Position numbers and translations under genes: made by a program
Shown: positions 59,086 to 64,000 of the stretch, one piece after another
Layout: every line of letters starts with the position of its first letter
How positions within the stretch are numbered: position 1 is the stretch's first letter
The notes under the pieces: model-generated
What the model was told of the DNA's origin: nothing
The model's input: the letters and a program-made list of their open reading frames with translations, nothing else
Database searches by the model: none
Origin: Nipponacmea schrenckii
Lineage: Eukaryota > Mollusca > Gastropoda > Lottiidae
Length of the DNA stretch: 64,000 bases
Direction of reading: 5' to 3'
NCBI GenBank assembly: GCA_030562195.1
Contig: JAUJPP010000006.1
Span: 4,836,001 to 4,900,000, forward strand

Positions 59086-59087
59086 AA

Positions 59088-59368
59088 GGGTAGGGAGCCA
59101 CGGAAGCTCAGTAAGAAAGACCCTTGATCGCTAACCTGAGGGTCCAGGGTTCAATACCTTTGGATTTTCCACCTGGTTTCCCTCGTCACTAATGCAGGTC
59201 ACAGGGTCTGGCATGGAAACGTCTAGTGGCTCCGACGGGAAAATAAACTGAGGCGTGGTTGAACACGTTAAAGACCCCCGACAGGCTTACACCACTGTCC
59301 TGGCACAATTCCATTCAGCCAGAAGTGCACAAAAGTAGGACGAAAAAACTTCATTCTTTTCATTTCTG
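59088..59368 (+). mobile_element. tRNA-derived SINE, near full length
   Basis: The head gggagccacggaagctcagt has a degenerate A box. ctaacctgagggtccagggt and a B box gggttcaatac follow. The body contains ggtctggcatggaaacgtct then agtggctccgac, and the tail gcacaaaagtaggacg ends with tttcatttc. It is collinear with the minus-strand copy at 43285, except that the middle segment differs. The open frame at 59259-59471 starts inside it. Confidence 0.8.
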
Positions 59369-62300
59369 GAAGTGTACTGTTCGACAACTTTTGAGAATAG
59401 GTCAATTATTATTTTCTCATTCTTTGAAAAAGTTTGGATTTTGGACTAAGGGTTTGAAACATGTATTATAAAGTCACTCCATTCCTCTATAATACTTATT
59501 TTGCGTTAACAATATGAGCTATTACACATGTACCGCCATCTTGGAGCTCGGCGTGATTTACTAACCTTTAGGTTCCTGGAGATCGAAAATAAGCAAAATG
59601 CTGCTACTCTGAGCGACCAGTGTGGAATCGGTGTCTCGAATAAATAAGAAAAGAAATGGGATTGTAGGACTGTAGATTGAAGGGTCTCGCTCTAACGGAA
59701 AAGAAGGGTGCATATATACTGCTATTGCTACACAGGCCAGATCATCCATCATCCTCATTGCACACTGCACATTGCACATGTCTTTATGGCTATTTCAAAA
59801 GATAATTGATGGCGGTTATCTTTGAAAGGGCAATTTTTCCATTAAGAATTAGTTATACAAACATAGTAAATTTTGGCGGGAATTAAGGGGTTAACATGGA
59901 TATGTATATAAATAACCTTTAACCTTGACAACAGTTGTCATAGTAACATCATGTTCCTTAAACACTGTTACCTGTCTTGTTACTAATGACATGATCCCAT
60001 CACTGTTATAGTGGTCGTCATGTGACTAGATTTGACAGGTGTATTGAGAAAGGTGGGGCACGTTTTTCTCTTGTGTGATAAAAACATGGTACGATCTTTG
60101 ACCGATATCCTCTTTCATTTATCCTGCATTTTTTGGTGCATTGTCGCAAAAGAGTTTTTATAACCTACGTAAAATTTTGTAATTCTTTCGGTAAAACTGT
60201 AAGATTTGTTCACCCTACTTTTCTGATCCTATTTTTATTACAAGAACAACACTATATCTTGTGCCGCGAGGATGATTTTAATTCCCATCGTTTTGCTAAC
60301 GTGGGCCTAGGTTACAGCGCCTCCTGTATCCTGGTAAAAAAATTTCTCATTAAACTCAGCATGACTTTAAATAAGGTGAAGAAAAGAGAATTCAATTTCT
60401 TGGATCTTAAATGCTTTTCTGTGCACTAGTATATTAGGCGCTTATATCTGTGTTACTCACAACGACAAACCGGTGGAAATAGCGACGTATATTAAATAAA
60501 ATAAAGATATACATAATCATGGCTATAATGTTAGTCCGTAGTCCCCAATATTTGAATTTCAAATTTCAACATTTTTATGTACCAATATGTAAGCCTACAG
60601 ACGATTCGGAAATTGGGTTTCGGAGATGAGGAACGAAAAAAGAACGTCATCATACGGTCATTTATAAATGCAACTGCGTCTTTTTTTTGAACAAACCTGA
60701 CCTGAGCGATTGTAATATACACACCCACAAACAAAACAGAGATAATTAATTTAAAATATGTAAATCTATGACGTGATGAACCAAAGGAAATGTGACAAGT
60801 TTTTGACATCCAAAATCCTCGACTGTCACAATTTGGACATATCCTAGTACAAAGTTGTCACATTGTTCTTAGATGTAAAAACTTCATCATTTTATTAGAA
60901 GAGCAAATGAAGAATGTATTTCACATACGGGGTAACAAAATAAATTCGTATATATATATCGGGGTGTCCCATTTCATTTTTGTTCTTTTCTTATGAAACC
61001 CATGAAAAACGAAACTCGCGAAATATCTTTCAAGTCCATGGTTCCCATAGGTCAGTGCCATTAAGACCTGACAAATCCATGAATATCTACCAAATACAAT
61101 TCAATATAATTCGTATCCAAAACTATTCCATCTTCTGGATCCTCAAACTAAAATAACATAAAATGAAGTTTTAAGTCCCATAGGGGGCATAATTATTAGG
61201 CATAAAAATTTTATAGCGACCGTCTACGCGTGTTAAGGTGTTTTATACCCTTCCAAACGACTGCACTATTTTTCGATATCAGCCCCGTGGACCTGCATCA
61301 CAATCACGGGCACAATCGGACTGAATAACTCTCAAATCTGTATTTGAAAATCCAATTTACGGGTATGAAAAGAAGTAAAAACATGGTGCCCAAGGCAAGT
61401 TATGTCAGGACTGTATACCTGCCATCTAAGTCGACATAAAACACTTGTAATATCTACATGTATCTTAACCTTTCTCTTTTATTCTATGTCATATTACATC
61501 TTTTATATTTTCATCAAAAATGTTTCAGTAATGTAATAAGGCTAACAACATTTTTTATTTATTTGTGACTATCCAAGTCATTCATACTCCCTGACCTACC
61601 GTCTACCCACTGTCCTTCTCAACTTCTTGTCTGATTTCATATATATATTGAAAAATATATTATCAACTCTGTAAAAACCATACAATTTCAGATTGTTTTT
61701 TAACAATAAAAATCACAAGATATACCTAAGGTAATATTCTTTTATTCAATTTACCTATTTAAATATCACATAACCAATCAATTCAAACCATATTTTTGGG
61801 GAGATAAATAGATAAATAGATCTAATTCCAACCTACTGTGTACTTTTCGAGAATTCCAAAATACTGCGTACTTTTCGATGGTTTCTGCAAAATTTTTAAT
61901 ACATGAAATCGACGCCTTATACAACAACATATTCATGCTGTTAATTTAAGCTCTCTAACTGTTGAGGAATTGAAAATGACCCATTAGATTATTGCATTAT
62001 TCCAACAACAACGCATATTCTCCTCAGTTCTATGGATAGGCACACTTTTAAATGATTGCTGAAAGTGTTGGAAATCCAGGAATATCGAAAAACAAACGTT
62101 TTGTTTGTATAAGGGTTTGTATAATATGTGTCTCTTAAAATTGACAATGTGTTCATAAAAAAAAGCCACTACAAATAAATGTACTTTCAGTTTATCAATA
62201 TGTATAATATTAGACAAAAACTAGAAATTGGGATATTCTCACCGTTTACTATATACGCTTATTACCTTAACATATATAATTAGATCATGATGAATGAAGG

Positions 62301-64000
62301 GGCATCGCCATCTTTGTTTTTTGACGCCCTCGTTTGTATTTCTGACATGTTGAAAAAGGCAAATAATTTATCACTAAATCGGCTCACTTTGTCTTTTTCA
62401 AGATTTATTCTGACCATTTACAGTCTGTAATTGTTTTAATACGAGTTTGTCCTGTTCTTTGATCAATGATTAATGAATGTTTTAATGTCTCGTCAACTAC
62501 AATATAATTTATTGTTATCGCTTTGACACTGTCTTTGTACCTTGACCTATAAAGCCTTAAAAAAATCTTTGATACTCCTATTTGAATGTAGGTAATTACG
62601 ACTATAAAACAAATCCTAGCAATTACATCTCGAATTTAATTAAATAACCTAATAATGACAAAGATCTTCTTTAGTTATAGTTCAGTCAAAATTGCTTAAA
62701 ATTTGAAAAACTCTTGCCCACACTTAACAATTTCGGCTAATGAAAAGACAATGTTTAGTTTTTGTGTGATTAACTAAATAAAATGAAGTTTCAAACCTTT
62801 TCTCTGGATCATTGCGAAATTGGTGGTTAAATAAGATCTCAAACCAATTTTGAACCGAAGTCATCAGAAAGTGTCTGATAATACACGTTAAATGTTTACC
62901 TTAAAATATACCTATTCATATAGCTTACAGAGAACTTATACCATCATTATGTAAATGGTCCACTGCCCATTTCATGGCATATCGCTTTGTTTAACGTTCA
63001 TGATTTTCCAGAATACATTTTCGATCTTATTATTTTTTTATAGGAAAATTAACCACTTTCTATTCGACAAAATACTTAAAAAGCAACAAAATCCATTGAT
63101 AAGGATTTCATCCCTCTTCACGAAAGAAGGGGAAATTGAAATCACGCCCATTTCCGTTAAAATGAATTAAGATTTCACCAGTGATAACAAATCAGAGACG
63201 ACAGATCAAAGGAAAGTCAACCGCCACCGAGACCATCCAGGTAACACCTTCTTTATCTGAACAGGCCCTTGATGGCCTTAGATGAACTGGTGTAGCGAGT
63301 CTATTGATATGAAATGTTCTGTATGGTAATCGAGGCTATTGTTCCATAGCGACCCATTGAGGTGAAGGAGGGTATTTAAGAGATGAGCTCTTCAACTTAT
63401 TTGTTTGAAATGGTACAAAACTATACGCGAGGGTTATCAGAAAGGTTTTTAAAGTAAATGTGCATATAACTTGAATGATACTCAGTAACAGGACATACTC
63501 ATCTTTCCGCGACTACGTAATTGATTTATAAGTTTTTTATTTATGATAGATTTAGTGCCATGTAGCCTACATGTACCTAGTCTAGACAAGGATGCCAGTG
63601 AAGGCTTCATGTACATTACATCATACATATTTTGATCAAACTAACGCACGAGACGGGAACGTATTAAGGATTGATTAGCATTAACAATGACACTTACTTC
63701 AATAAAATACTTTTTTTTCCTAAATTGAAATCTTACAATATCCATTGAATTGTTCACTCAGTCACAGCTTGATCTTCTTTTCTACATCATCAGACGGTTG
63801 TTTTCAGTAAATTATAAAATAAGGGGGGTCATTGCCAGAATTAGTATTCACAAAGTCAAACTTGAAAACAGGGTATTTTCACATTACACAAGTACAAAAT
63901 ACACCAATAAAATTAACATACAAATTACCGGAAGAGATTTTCATTACAAAAATTCCAAACTGTATTGTGTAATGTGGAAATATGACTTGTAAAATCGACG
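59369..64000. other. Intergenic DNA to the window end
   Basis: No supported gene. The longest open frame of the whole window (60133-60429, 98 codons) lies here, but it has no recognisable motif and composition like its surroundings. No repeat family from elsewhere in the window was recognised. Confidence 0.5.

Noticed and set aside
59259..59471. Plus-strand 70-codon frame
   Set aside because: It starts inside the SINE body at 59088-59368.
60133..60429. Longest open frame of the window (98 codons)
   Set aside because: This length is expected by chance in 64 kb. It has no motif, no similarity I recognise, and no support from flanking exon signals.

Overview
The window is eukaryotic nuclear DNA, very probably from a marine invertebrate and most likely a mollusc. 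It is AT-rich, has almost no long open frames, and carries one spliced gene with GT-AG introns of 173 bp to 13.7 kb. Between and inside the introns are many short non-coding repeats: tRNA-derived SINEs, MITE/foldback elements and minisatellites. Nothing looks bacterial or organellar. The mollusc call is inference from general repeat character. The spliced gene is read directly from the sequence.

Left half (4.7-36.0 kb, minus strand): one gene for cytosolic purine 5'-nucleotidase (NT5C2 / cN-II, HAD superfamily). I reconstructed 15 consecutive coding exons, from the start codon at 36029 down to 4738. Every junction is GT-AG and every phase agrees. The joined frame is 442 complete codons plus one base and covers all HAD catalytic motifs (D50-x-D52, T248-N249-S250, K290, D349/D354). 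The last ~115 residues of a typical cN-II, including the acidic tail, were not found and probably lie left of position 1.

Introns: intron 4 (13.7 kb) holds a 35-bp minisatellite of about 42 copies, a ~230-bp MITE, a ~1.15-kb non-coding element with five ACCGGAAGT motifs, a hAT-like terminus and a dispersed repeat. Introns 5 and 6 hold copies of a repeat family ending in a (GGAC)n stretch plus a small hairpin, and intron 6 also holds a SINE. Intron 10 and the region beyond exon 15 hold smaller minisatellites. The extreme left (404-2893) is a 1.09-kb unit repeated about 2.3 times, each full unit with a ~160-bp hairpin.

Right half (36.0-64.0 kb): I found no protein-coding gene. It contains two close copies of the ~230-bp MITE, a ~456-bp MITE with GGGGCAC termini, two near-complete tRNA-SINEs with three fragments, and a second copy of the dispersed repeat in intron 4. 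It is probably the 5' flank of the nucleotidase gene, perhaps with undetected untranslated exons, plus intergenic DNA.

No CRISPR array, operon, rRNA or intact tRNA gene was seen. The unusual content is the repeat landscape and one active-site-distal substitution in the nucleotidase.
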